From an uncultured Bacteroidota bacterium (GTDB taxonomy: Bacteria; Bacteroidota; Bacteroidia; Flavobacteriales; Flavobacteriaceae): a stretch of DNA of 5,623 nt. Positions 1 through 5,623 of the stretch are shown here, piece after piece. The notes below the pieces were generated by a model. That model ran no database searches and was not told the origin of the DNA. It worked only from the letters and a program-made list of their open reading frames with translations. Location of the stretch: contig CAIXNQ010000092.1 in assembly GCA_903920835.1 (NCBI GenBank), forward strand, positions 1 through 5,623, given 5' to 3'. Every line of letters begins with the position of its first letter. Positions within the stretch are counted from its first letter, which is position 1. The position numbers were made by a program, and so were the translations under genes.

Positions 1-332
1 ACTAACAAATACTGATTTTCTTTTAATTGATAAATAATTAAATCATCTACAATTCCCCCGTCATTATTTGGCATACATGAATATTGAGCTTTACCAATAA
101 CTAAAGTTGAAGCATCATTTGTCGAAATTTTCTGAATTAAAGCCAAAGCGTTTTCTCCAGTAAGAAGAAATTCGCCCATGTGAGAAACATCAAAAACACC
201 AACACTGTTTCTGACAGTTTCGTGCTCAATATTAATACCTTCATAAGTAATTGGCATATTGTAGCCAGCAAACGGAAGCATTTTGGCTCCTAATTTTTCA
301 TGAATGTGGGTTAAAGCTGTATTTTTTATCAT
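1..332 (-). CDS. gcvT: Glycine cleavage system T protein (aminomethyltransferase), N-terminal part, cut by window edge
   Basis: Partial gene: 110 complete codons from an ATG at 332, with the frame open to the left edge; full GcvT proteins are about 360 residues. The T protein takes the aminomethyl group from lipoylated H protein and, with tetrahydrofolate, gives 5,10-methylene-THF and ammonia in the cytoplasmic glycine cleavage complex. Visible hallmarks are [19 protein letters not shown] (residues 14-32), the conserved [12 protein letters not shown] block (44-55), and [11 protein letters not shown] (91-101), whose paired aspartates (96, 97) include the family's conserved catalytic Asp. The start is well supported because the protein opens with the family-typical [15 protein letters not shown]. 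The 62-bp leader back to fabH has no Shine-Dalgarno; it holds only a weak -7-like TACTTTAG on the minus strand (357-364), so read-through from fabH is possible. No gcvH or gcvP is visible in the window. Identification is firm from the N-terminus alone. Confidence 0.95.
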   Translation of the reverse strand, partial: MIKNTALTHIHEKLGAKMLPFAGYNMPITYEGINIEHETVRNSVGVFDVSHMGEFLLTGENALALIQKISTNDASTLVIGKAQYSCMPNNDGGIVDDLIIYQLKENQYLL

Positions 333-394
333 TTTATTATTAGATTTTTTATGTTGCTAAAGTACTTATATTATTTGTTCTAAAAAAAAAGTTT

Positions 395-1408
395 CTACCA
401 CTTAATAATGGCACTCGCCCAAGTGAAGCCACTACCAAAAGCAGCCAAAACCACTGTGTCTCCTTCTTTAATTTTCCCAACTTCCCAAGCTTCGGTCAAA
501 GCAATCGGAATAGATGCCGCAGTGGTGTTTCCGTATTTTTGGATATTATTAAAAACTTGATCGTCGGATAAGTTGAATTTCTTTTGAATGAATTGCGAAA
601 TACGTAAATTTGCTTGATGCGGAATTAGCATGTTGATGTCAGCAACAGAAAGATTGTTGGCTTCTAGACCTTCATTGATAACTTCACTAAAACGAACAAC
701 TGCATTTTTAAAAACAAATTGACCGTTCATGTGGGGAAAATAACTTTCATCATCTGGATTATTATCTTCTAAAATATCAGTCACCCAGCGTCCACCCATT
801 CCAGGTGCTGCTAAAGAAAGTTCTAGAGCGTGTTCTCCTTCGGAGTGCAAATGGGTTGAAAGTATGCCTTTACTCAAATCTGTTTCTTGACTAAGAATTG
901 CAGCGCCAGCTCCATCACCAAAAATAACCGAAACACTACGACCTCTATCACTTATATCAAGCCCGATAGATTGCAGTTCTGAACCTACAACCAAAATATT
1001 TTTATACATGCCTGTTTTGATATATTGATCAGCAACCGAAATAGCATAAATAAACCCCGAACATTGGTTCCGAATGTCAAGAGCACCTATGGTTTTTAAT
1101 CCTAATTCTTTTTGCAATTGAACTCCTGGTCCAGGAAAATAATAATCTGGTGAAATTGTTGCAAAAACTATAAAATCAATATCGTCTTTTGAAATTCCGG
1201 CTCTTTCTATGGCAATTTTTGAGGCTTTCACTGACATAGAACTCGTAGTTTCTCCACTGCCGTTAAGCACATGACGACGTTCCATAATGCCTGTTCTTTC
1301 TTGAATCCAAGAATCGTTGGTGTCCATTATTTTTGATAAATCGTCGTTGGTGACTATATTTTCTGGAACAAAATAGCCAAGACCAGTAATTTTTGAATGG
1401 TATTTCAT
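395..1408 (-). CDS. fabH: Beta-ketoacyl-ACP synthase III (FabH family)
   Basis: A 337-residue thiolase-fold enzyme; E. coli FabH has 317. FabH condenses an acyl-CoA primer with malonyl-ACP to start type II fatty-acid synthesis in the cytoplasm. The full catalytic triad is visible: Cys116 in RNQCSGF (114-119 region), His264 in LIPHQANLRIS (261-271) and Asn294 in KYGNTTAASIP (291-301). The glycine-rich FGDGAGAAIL (163-172) and C-terminal AAFGSGFTWA (322-331) are also present. The extra length lies mostly around residues 200-230, between the strand after FGDGAGAA and the HMNGQ.VFK segment. Two local features differ from E. coli: RNQ instead of AAA before the cysteine, and FPGPGVQLQ (91-99) where E. 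coli has FPSAACQIQ. From memory this matches a stand-alone FabH type common in Bacteroidota, different from the copy found with rpmF and plsX; neither of those is next to it here. Primer preference (branched, short or special acyl) cannot be read from sequence. It starts 33 bp after the ABC ATPase gene and is followed by gcvT. Confidence 0.93.
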   Translation of the reverse strand: MKYHSKITGLGYFVPENIVTNDDLSKIMDTNDSWIQERTGIMERRHVLNGSGETTSSMSVKASKIAIERAGISKDDIDFIVFATISPDYYFPGPGVQLQKELGLKTIGALDIRNQCSGFIYAISVADQYIKTGMYKNILVVGSELQSIGLDISDRGRSVSVIFGDGAGAAILSQETDLSKGILSTHLHSEGEHALELSLAAPGMGGRWVTDILEDNNPDDESYFPHMNGQFVFKNAVVRFSEVINEGLEANNLSVADINMLIPHQANLRISQFIQKKFNLSDDQVFNNIQKYGNTTAASIPIALTEAWEVGKIKEGDTVVLAAFGSGFTWASAIIKW

Positions 1409-1441
1409 TTGAATTTCTTGTGTTTAAAATAAAAACTTCAT

Positions 1442-2389
1442 TTATTTTTCCTGCAAAGCTAAGAAACAAATCATATTTCTATTGAGTTCGGAATGATGTT
1501 CAAAAAAGATAATTCCTCCTGAATATTTGGCTTTTATCAAATAGACATTGCCACGATAATATGAAAAAAGGACTTCTACTTTTAGTAATGATTCGGTTGT
1601 AACTTTTAATTGAGAAGCATAAACCAGCTGTTTTTTTTCAGATTCTGAAATGCCTAAATATTTTTCAGCAATTTCATTAACTTCACCAAAAAGTGAAGCA
1701 CAATAATAATTAGGTGGGTTTTGATAAAGTGCTTTTGAAATTCCTTTAGCAACAACTTTTCCGTCTTTTAAAATTATTGTTTCATCTGTAAAAGACAAAG
1801 CATCAGAGCAGTCGTGTGTGGCAATAATGCAAGAAATATTTTTTTGATTCAAATAATGAAACAAGTTTCTTCGCAGAACATTTTTTCTAAAAGCATCAAT
1901 TTGACTAAAAGGTTCATCGAGTAATAACAGTTGTGGTTTTTGGGCTAAAACTTTTGCCAATGCCACTCTTTGTTGCTGACCGCCACTCAAAAACTGGGGT
2001 TTTATATGTTTATAATCGATCATCTCAACCATTTCCAGAAGTTCATCTATTCGACCTTGCTTTTTTTCTGGAAACATATTACTCAAAAAACTTCCCACAT
2101 TTTCAGCAACAGTACTATAAGGCATTAAACCAAAATCCTGAGCAAGATATTTGCTAAAATCATCCCCAGGAAGTAACTTAAACTTTGGCCCTAGAATGGG
2201 CTTCTGATCAAAAAAAATCACACCGCTTTTGAGATCATACATTCCGTAGAGCAATTTAAGTAAGGTGCTTTTTCCGCAGCCACTTTCGCCTAATATGGCT
2301 AGGTTTTTTCCGCTTTCTAATTCAAAACTTAGATTGGAAATAGTGTCTTGATTGTTATATCCAAACGAGATGTCTTGAACTTGAAGCAT
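1442..2389 (-). CDS. ABC transporter ATP-binding protein with C-terminal TOBE-like domain; no permease nearby
   Basis: A 315-residue cytoplasmic ATPase subunit with all nucleotide-binding motifs: Walker A GESGCGKST (34-42), Q-loop Gln84 in YLAQDFGLMP, signature LSGGQQQR (134-141), Walker B LLLLDEP (154-160), D-loop SQID (162-165, usually SALD) and H-loop His192 in ATHD. It should therefore hydrolyse ATP and power a transporter. Residues from about 232 to 315 form a separate, beta-rich extension resembling the regulatory TOBE domain of the Fe3+/spermidine/putrescine/molybdate/maltose (MalK-like) importer ATPases, but too divergent to name a substrate. The stretch between Walker A and the Q-loop (ILGPKFKLLPGDDF, 66-79) is slightly longer than in MalK and, as I recall it, typical of a Bacteroidota-wide family. 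No permease or substrate-binding protein is encoded in the window, so the partner must be elsewhere. The ATG at 2389 has an A-rich leader without Shine-Dalgarno. ATPase identity is certain; substrate and direction are unknown. Confidence 0.92.
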   Translation of the reverse strand: MLQVQDISFGYNNQDTISNLSFELESGKNLAILGESGCGKSTLLKLLYGMYDLKSGVIFFDQKPILGPKFKLLPGDDFSKYLAQDFGLMPYSTVAENVGSFLSNMFPEKKQGRIDELLEMVEMIDYKHIKPQFLSGGQQQRVALAKVLAQKPQLLLLDEPFSQIDAFRKNVLRRNLFHYLNQKNISCIIATHDCSDALSFTDETIILKDGKVVAKGISKALYQNPPNYYCASLFGEVNEIAEKYLGISESEKKQLVYASQLKVTTESLLKVEVLFSYYRGNVYLIKAKYSGGIIFFEHHSELNRNMICFLALQEK

Positions 2390-2477
2390 TGTTTTGGTTT
2401 GATTTCTAAAATAGTGATTTTTTATAGAAGCTGTTTTTATTTATCTAAAATATTTTAATCTACATCTTTTATAATTA

Positions 2478-3569
2478 CTAATTGACAACTATCTTTTTAG
2501 TTGCTACTTGTTTTCCATCGGACATTCTTAGAAAGTAAAAACCTTTAGGCAAATTATTTATTTGATATTTATTGTCCTGAAATTGTGGTTTATTGATTTT
2601 TAGAATTAATTGTCCTTTGAGATTAACAAGTTCGATCTGTTCAATTACAGCATTGGTTTGAATTTCAATTCTATCATCACTCACAGGATTTGGATAGACC
2701 GAAATAGTATCTAACAAATCAAAATTATTAGTAATTAGAAACGAACCCCAAATCGTAAAAACCCACTCTGGGTGATCTATAAACGGGTTTCTGTTTCCTT
2801 GAACTGGATATATTGCATTATTTCTATTAATTTCTTTTTGACTTACTGGGTCGGCAATATGCCAATTATATAGCATTTCAAGATACCATTGCTCAAAAAC
2901 CTTATCACTGCTTCCGTCTAAAACTGTGTCTCCGTTAGGATCTAGCGTTTGCCAAGTTGCAATTAAATTTTCGTAGCAAGTAGCCATATAAAAATAGTTT
3001 CGAGCAAAATCTCCTTTAAATTCATCTGCTGGTTCAAGAACTTGAAGCGCATAAGGATAATTTGGAGCTCCACAACTCCCGATTTTAAAACCATTTCCGT
3101 AAGTTGTGGTTACACTAGAACTTACTGTTGCATAAGCAAGATTTCCACGCATTCCGTTGTATTTTTTATCAGAAGGCATAACGTGAAACGCATCAGAATA
3201 CATGGGAATGCCTGCACTCCCATTAAACCAACTTTTCGGAAAAGTGTGTTCTTTATTATAACGTTGACATTCTAAAGTGCCGAGAGTTCCGTCATCTTGA
3301 TTTCCGCCATTGGCAACAGTTCCAAAAATAAAGTCACAGTTAGAATAAATATCCCAAACATTTCCGTTAGGACGAACGTCTGAGGTTTGATATAAATTCC
3401 ACAATCCTGAACCATAGATCAGCGTTGTATGAGGATTGATTATATTATACAACTGCGTCTTTAGCGTAAATTCTGTTCCAGTAGCACTATTGTAATAACC
3501 CGTTGGAATCTGAGCAAATAAAATAAAATTAAAAAGTAATAATGCTAAATATAGTTTATTTGTCTTCAT
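2478..3569 (-). CDS. Secreted endonuclease I family nuclease with T9SS C-terminal sorting domain
   Basis: A 363-residue precursor in three parts. (1) A Sec signal peptide, residues 1-19: MKTNK, then a hydrophobic core LYLALLLFNFILF, with likely cleavage FA|QIP. (2) An endonuclease I (EndA/Vvn, beta-beta-alpha-metal) domain, about 22-275. It has YNKEHTFPKSWF (104-115) with the Glu107-His108 pair (His as general base), DAFHVMPSDKKYNGMRGNL (126-144) whose Asn143 matches the Vvn metal-binding Asn, and GNRNPFIDHPEWV (258-270). (3) A type A T9SS sorting domain, about 287-363, from VYPNPVSD (291-298) through VNLKGQ (315-320) to LPKGFYFLRMSDGK and a final KKIVVN. The enzyme should cut DNA and possibly RNA non-specifically outside the cell or on its surface, for nutrient scavenging or extracellular-DNA turnover. 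Four cysteines (78, 101, 166, 198) could form disulfides after export. The ATG lies 5 bp after the methyltransferase stop, so co-transcription is likely. The similarity to Vvn is by motif, from memory. Confidence 0.94.
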   Translation of the reverse strand: MKTNKLYLALLLFNFILFAQIPTGYYNSATGTEFTLKTQLYNIINPHTTLIYGSGLWNLYQTSDVRPNGNVWDIYSNCDFIFGTVANGGNQDDGTLGTLECQRYNKEHTFPKSWFNGSAGIPMYSDAFHVMPSDKKYNGMRGNLAYATVSSSVTTTYGNGFKIGSCGAPNYPYALQVLEPADEFKGDFARNYFYMATCYENLIATWQTLDPNGDTVLDGSSDKVFEQWYLEMLYNWHIADPVSQKEINRNNAIYPVQGNRNPFIDHPEWVFTIWGSFLITNNFDLLDTISVYPNPVSDDRIEIQTNAVIEQIELVNLKGQLILKINKPQFQDNKYQINNLPKGFYFLRMSDGKQVATKKIVVN

Positions 3570-3574
3570 AATTT

Positions 3575-4789
3575 TTATTTGTTTCTTTCAAGTAACGCCA
3601 TATAGAATCCATCAAAGCCTGATTCGCTAGCTAATATTTTTACGTCTTTTATAAAAGTAAATTGTTTACCGATTTCAGTTTGAAGAAACTTTTTGACTTG
3701 ATCTTGATTCTCTGACGGCAATATAGAGCAAGTTGCATAGACCATTTTTCCTCCAACTTTAACTATTTTAGAATAATTTTCTAAAACTTCTGCCTGTACT
3801 TTCTTAATGTTATCAATAAATTCTGGTTGCAGTTTCCATTTGGCATCAGGGTTGCGTTTCAAAACACCTAGTCCGCTGCATGGTGCATCAATCAAAACCC
3901 TGTCGGCTTTTTCATGCAGTTTTTTAATAACTTTTGTGCTATCGATGATTCTGTATTCAATATTGAAAGCACCATTTCTTTTGGCACGAAGTTTTAACTG
4001 TTTTAGTTTACTTTCATACAAATCCATGGCGATAAGTTGTCCTTTGTTTTTCATCAATGAAGCCATGTGAAGCGTCTTTCCACCTGCGCCTGCACAAGTG
4101 TCAACCACTCTCATTCCTGGTTGCACATCAAGAAAAGCGGCAACTAGTTGAGATGAAGCATCTTGAACCTCAAACAAACCTTCTTTGAAAGCATCTGTTA
4201 AAAAAACATTGGCTCTTTCTTTGAGCACCAAAGCATCAGGTTGGTCTTTCAGATAGTCGGTCTCGATGTTTAAATCCATCAAAATGGCACGTAGTTTTTC
4301 TTTTGTCGTATTAAGCGTATTGGTTCGCAAAATAACCTTAGCAGGTTGGTTTTGTGCAGCAATTTCTGTTGACCATTTGGTTTCACCGAGCTCCTTTACA
4401 CCCAATTCGTCCATCCAGTCCGGAATAGATTCTTTGAATTTTCTGATTTTTGACAATTCATCAAATCTCCCTTTGATTTTTCGCTCTGGTGTACCTTCAA
4501 GTTGACGCCAATCAGGTATTGGATAACCGCGAAGTACTGCCCAAACCGCAAAGATTCTCCAAAGATTATCTCTATCAAACGGTTCTTTGACTTCAGCAAT
4601 TTCGGCATAAAGTCGTTTCCAACGAACTATTTCGTAGATGGTTTCTGCTACAAATTTTCGGTCGGCACTCCCCCATCGTTTGTCTTTTTTTAATGCGCGA
4701 GCAACTACTTTGTCGGCATATTCGCCTTCGTTAAAAATTGCGTTTAATGAATCTATGGTGGTGTAAACTAAATTTCGGTGTAATCTCAT
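3575..4789 (-). CDS. RsmB/NOP-family rRNA (cytosine-5) methyltransferase
   Basis: A 404-residue SAM-dependent RNA m5C methyltransferase of the RsmB/Sun/Fmu type; E. coli RsmB methylates C967 of 16S rRNA, and the same target is inferred here. Residues 1 to about 140 form a helical NusB-like RNA-binding region (VVARALKKDKRWGSADRKFVAE falls at 28-49). The Rossmann domain follows: EVQDASSQ (207-214), SAM motif I VVDTCAGAGGKT (228-239), acidic AMD (Asp256), motif IV DAPCSGLGVLKRNPDAKW (301-318) with Cys304, and motif VI YATCSILPSENQ (351-362) with the nucleophile-position Cys354. Both cysteines used by this class (attack and product release) are present. The frame extends upstream to a TTG at 4810, but I choose the ATG at 4789: the TTG adds seven residues unlike the family, whereas MRLHRNLVYTTIDSLNAIF is a family-typical start, and a -7 promoter match at 4808-4815 overlaps the TTG. 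The next gene follows after 5 bp. Confidence 0.93.
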   Translation of the reverse strand: MRLHRNLVYTTIDSLNAIFNEGEYADKVVARALKKDKRWGSADRKFVAETIYEIVRWKRLYAEIAEVKEPFDRDNLWRIFAVWAVLRGYPIPDWRQLEGTPERKIKGRFDELSKIRKFKESIPDWMDELGVKELGETKWSTEIAAQNQPAKVILRTNTLNTTKEKLRAILMDLNIETDYLKDQPDALVLKERANVFLTDAFKEGLFEVQDASSQLVAAFLDVQPGMRVVDTCAGAGGKTLHMASLMKNKGQLIAMDLYESKLKQLKLRAKRNGAFNIEYRIIDSTKVIKKLHEKADRVLIDAPCSGLGVLKRNPDAKWKLQPEFIDNIKKVQAEVLENYSKIVKVGGKMVYATCSILPSENQDQVKKFLQTEIGKQFTFIKDVKILASESGFDGFYMALLERNK

Positions 4790-4807
4790 TGTTTTTGAAT
4801 AAGTCTG

Positions 4808-4815
4808 CAAATGTA
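4808..4815 (-). promoter_or_regulatory. Candidate Bacteroidota -7 promoter element for the methyltransferase gene
   Basis: The minus strand reads TACATTTG, an exact match to the Bacteroidota sigma-A -7 consensus TAnnTTTG. It lies 18 bp upstream of the chosen ATG at 4789, leaving a short leader. No TTTG stands at the expected -33 position: the nearest, minus strand 4847-4850, is 31 bp away, longer than the usual 17-23 bp spacing. The call therefore rests on the -7 element and its location alone. It could drive the methyltransferase and the nuclease gene 5 bp behind it. Confidence 0.4.
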
Positions 4816-4921
4816 TTGCTTTTTTTGTTGTTAATTATAGTACTTCCAAATGAGAGATAAATACTGAATTTAGAGTTTTAATTAAATATTCTTTAATTAT
4901 AATTGAAACATGAAAACAACC

Positions 4922-4950
4922 TTTCAAATAAATATAATTTACTTTATTTG
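4922..4950 (+). promoter_or_regulatory. Candidate promoter for the ArsC-like gene and the permease
   Basis: TTTC (4922-4925), then 17 bp, then TTTATTTG (4943-4950), compared with the Bacteroidota consensus TTTG-N17-23-TAnnTTTG; each half has one mismatch. Transcription would start near 4955, about a dozen bases before the ATG at 4967 and well after the ATG at 4910. It therefore supports the shorter protein. The region is very AT-rich, so chance matches are likely. Confidence 0.35.
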
Positions 4951-4966
4951 CACAATAATTTTACAA

Positions 4967-5317
4967 ATGAACAAAATCTATTTTCTTGCCTCTTGCGATA
5001 CCTGCAGAAAGATTATTAAATCCTTGCCCGAAAATGCTGCTCTTGAATTTCAAGACATTCGTCAAAACCCAATTTCTGAAGAACAATTAGACGAAATGTT
5101 CCAACTTTCTGGCAGTTATGAAGCACTTTTTAGCAAAAAAGCGCAACTATATAAATCTATGGATTTAAAAAACAAATCACTCACAGAATTAGATTTTAAA
5201 AAATATATCCTCGAGCATTATACCTTTTTGAGTCGTCCTGTTTTTATAATCCAGTACAAAATTTATATTGGCAACAGCCCAAAAAATATTCAAGAAGTAA
5301 TTAAAGCACTTAGCTAA
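4967..5317 (+). CDS. ArsC/Spx/YffB-family small thioredoxin-fold protein, probably not an arsenate reductase
   Basis: A 116-residue protein, normal length for the family. It opens with MNKIYFLASCDTCRK, carrying a CxxC pair (Cys10, Cys13) at the catalytic site. It also has QNPISEEQLDEM (33-44), LFSKKAQLYKSM (54-65) and LSRPVFII (88-95) with Arg90 and the cis-Pro position Pro91. Aligned by eye with E. coli plasmid R773 ArsC (Cys12, Arg60, Arg94, Arg107), Arg94 is kept as Arg90, but the Arg60 position is Ser56 and the Arg107 position falls on Gly102-Ser104. Two of three arsenate-contacting arginines therefore seem absent. A cysteine redox role such as in Spx or YffB is possible, but no function is assigned. 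An in-frame ATG at 4910 would add 19 hydrophobic residues, but the family starts at MNKIYF and the candidate promoter lies between the two ATGs, so I use 4967. Its stop overlaps the permease start by one base. Confidence 0.88.
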   Translation: MNKIYFLASCDTCRKIIKSLPENAALEFQDIRQNPISEEQLDEMFQLSGSYEALFSKKAQLYKSMDLKNKSLTELDFKKYILEHYTFLSRPVFIIQYKIYIGNSPKNIQEVIKALS

Positions 5318-5623
5318 TGTCAAAAAGAGTTTGGGCACTTATAGCCGCTACTTTCGTTTCCTTGATTTACGGGCTCACTTTTACAATTGCAAAAGACGTA
5401 ATGCCAAAATTCGTTGCTCCTTTCGGGTTTATAATTTTAAGAGTTGGTGGTGCAACCATCCTTTTTTGGATTGTTTCCCTCGTTGGTCCTAAAGAAAAAA
5501 TAGCATTAATAGATTTTCCTCGAATTATAGCTGCCGCATTGTTTGGCGTTGCCATTAATATGCTGGCGTTTTTTAAAGGCTTAAGCTACACTTCACCCAT
5601 TATGGCAGCTGTTTTGATGGTCA
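5317..5623 (+). CDS. DMT-superfamily (EamA-like) permease, N-terminal part, cut by window edge
   Basis: Partial gene: 102 complete codons from an ATG at 5317-5319, open to the right edge; EamA proteins are usually about 290-310 residues with ten membrane helices. The visible part reads MSKRVWALIAATFVSLIYGL, then FTIAKDVMPKF, FIILRVGGATILFW, IIAAALFGVAINMLAFF and a final KGLSYTSPIMAAVLMV. It predicts hydrophobic segments at about residues 5-24, 34-55, 69-86 and 92 onward. The order of loop and helix motifs (trp-ala helix, LR..GA.. helix, then KGLSYTSP..AA) is that of an EamA repeat in the drug/metabolite transporter superfamily. These inner-membrane exporters move amino acids, metabolites or drugs, and the substrate is not predictable. 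The ATG shares its A with the stop of the ArsC-like gene (TAATG), and there is no Shine-Dalgarno or separate promoter, so expression is probably coupled to that gene. Confidence 0.92.
   Translation, partial: MSKRVWALIAATFVSLIYGLTFTIAKDVMPKFVAPFGFIILRVGGATILFWIVSLVGPKEKIALIDFPRIIAAALFGVAINMLAFFKGLSYTSPIMAAVLMV

Noticed and set aside
382..390. Run of nine A as a terminator tail for fabH
   Set aside because: On the minus strand it reads as a T-run just after the fabH stop, but there is no GC-rich hairpin before it, so there is no convincing intrinsic terminator.
1424..1441. Five-codon mini-ORF (MKFLF) on the minus strand directly after the ABC gene stop, as a possible leader peptide for fabH
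   Set aside because: Too short, no attenuator-like hairpin or regulatory codon run follows it, and it is easily explained by chance in AT-rich DNA.
3807..4070. Plus-strand open frame of 87 codons, and similar frames at 1933-2157, 3042-3275, 4266-4505 and 4502-4693
   Set aside because: All lie antisense inside well-supported minus-strand genes and show no recognisable domain or start context.
4790..4810. Longer methyltransferase start at TTG 4810 (seven extra residues)
   Set aside because: The added residues are unlike the family N-terminus, a good ATG lies at 4789 before MRLHRNL, and the candidate -7 promoter element overlaps the TTG.
4910..4966. Hydrophobic 19-residue N-terminal extension of the ArsC-like protein, as a possible signal peptide or anchor
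   Set aside because: ArsC/Spx-family proteins are cytoplasmic and begin at the MNKIYF-type strand; the stretch is AT-rich promoter DNA that happens to be open.
5367..5555. Minus-strand open frame of 62 codons
   Set aside because: It is antisense to the EamA permease, whose reading frame has clear membrane helices and family motifs.
1..5623. CRISPR arrays, tRNA/rRNA genes, insertion sequences, toxin-antitoxin or phage-defence modules
   Set aside because: No spaced repeats, RNA gene signatures, transposase or defence-domain frames were seen; the secreted nuclease has a signal peptide and sorting domain, so it is not an intracellular defence effector.

Overview
This 5.6 kb window looks like chromosomal DNA of a Bacteroidota bacterium, most likely a Flavobacterium-type member of the Flavobacteriaceae. 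The evidence is low G+C, A-rich leaders without Shine-Dalgarno sequences, a promoter -7 element of the TAnnTTTG type, and a secreted nuclease with a type IX secretion (T9SS) C-terminal sorting domain. The proteins also match my memory of flavobacterial homologues; no database search was possible.

Layout. Five genes lie on the minus strand, transcribed from right to left: an RsmB/NOP-family rRNA cytosine-5 methyltransferase (3575-4789), a secreted endonuclease I with a T9SS tail (2478-3569), an orphan ABC-transporter ATPase (1442-2389), a beta-ketoacyl-ACP synthase III (395-1408), and the N-terminal part of the glycine cleavage T protein (332 to the left edge). Gaps between them are 5, 88, 33 and 62 bp, and I see no convincing terminator, so several may be co-transcribed. 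A 177-bp divergent region (4790-4966) separates them from a plus-strand pair: a small ArsC/Spx-like thioredoxin-fold protein (4967-5317) and a DMT/EamA permease that runs off the right edge (from 5317). The two plus-strand frames share one base (TAATG).

How the genes work together. Most are stand-alone housekeeping or accessory functions: rRNA modification, extracellular DNA degradation, ATP-driven transport, fatty-acid initiation and one-carbon metabolism. They do not form a recognisable pathway. The only pair with strong physical linkage is the ArsC-like gene and the permease, where translational coupling is likely.

Two starts were revised. The methyltransferase begins at the ATG at 4789 rather than an upstream TTG, and the ArsC-like protein begins at the ATG at 4967 rather than the ATG at 4910. 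I found no tRNA, rRNA, CRISPR array, insertion sequence or phage gene. I do not see a new multi-gene system here. The points most worth a second look are the ArsC-like protein that lacks most arsenate-binding arginines, the ABC ATPase with no permease beside it, and the unusual active-site context of the FabH-like enzyme.
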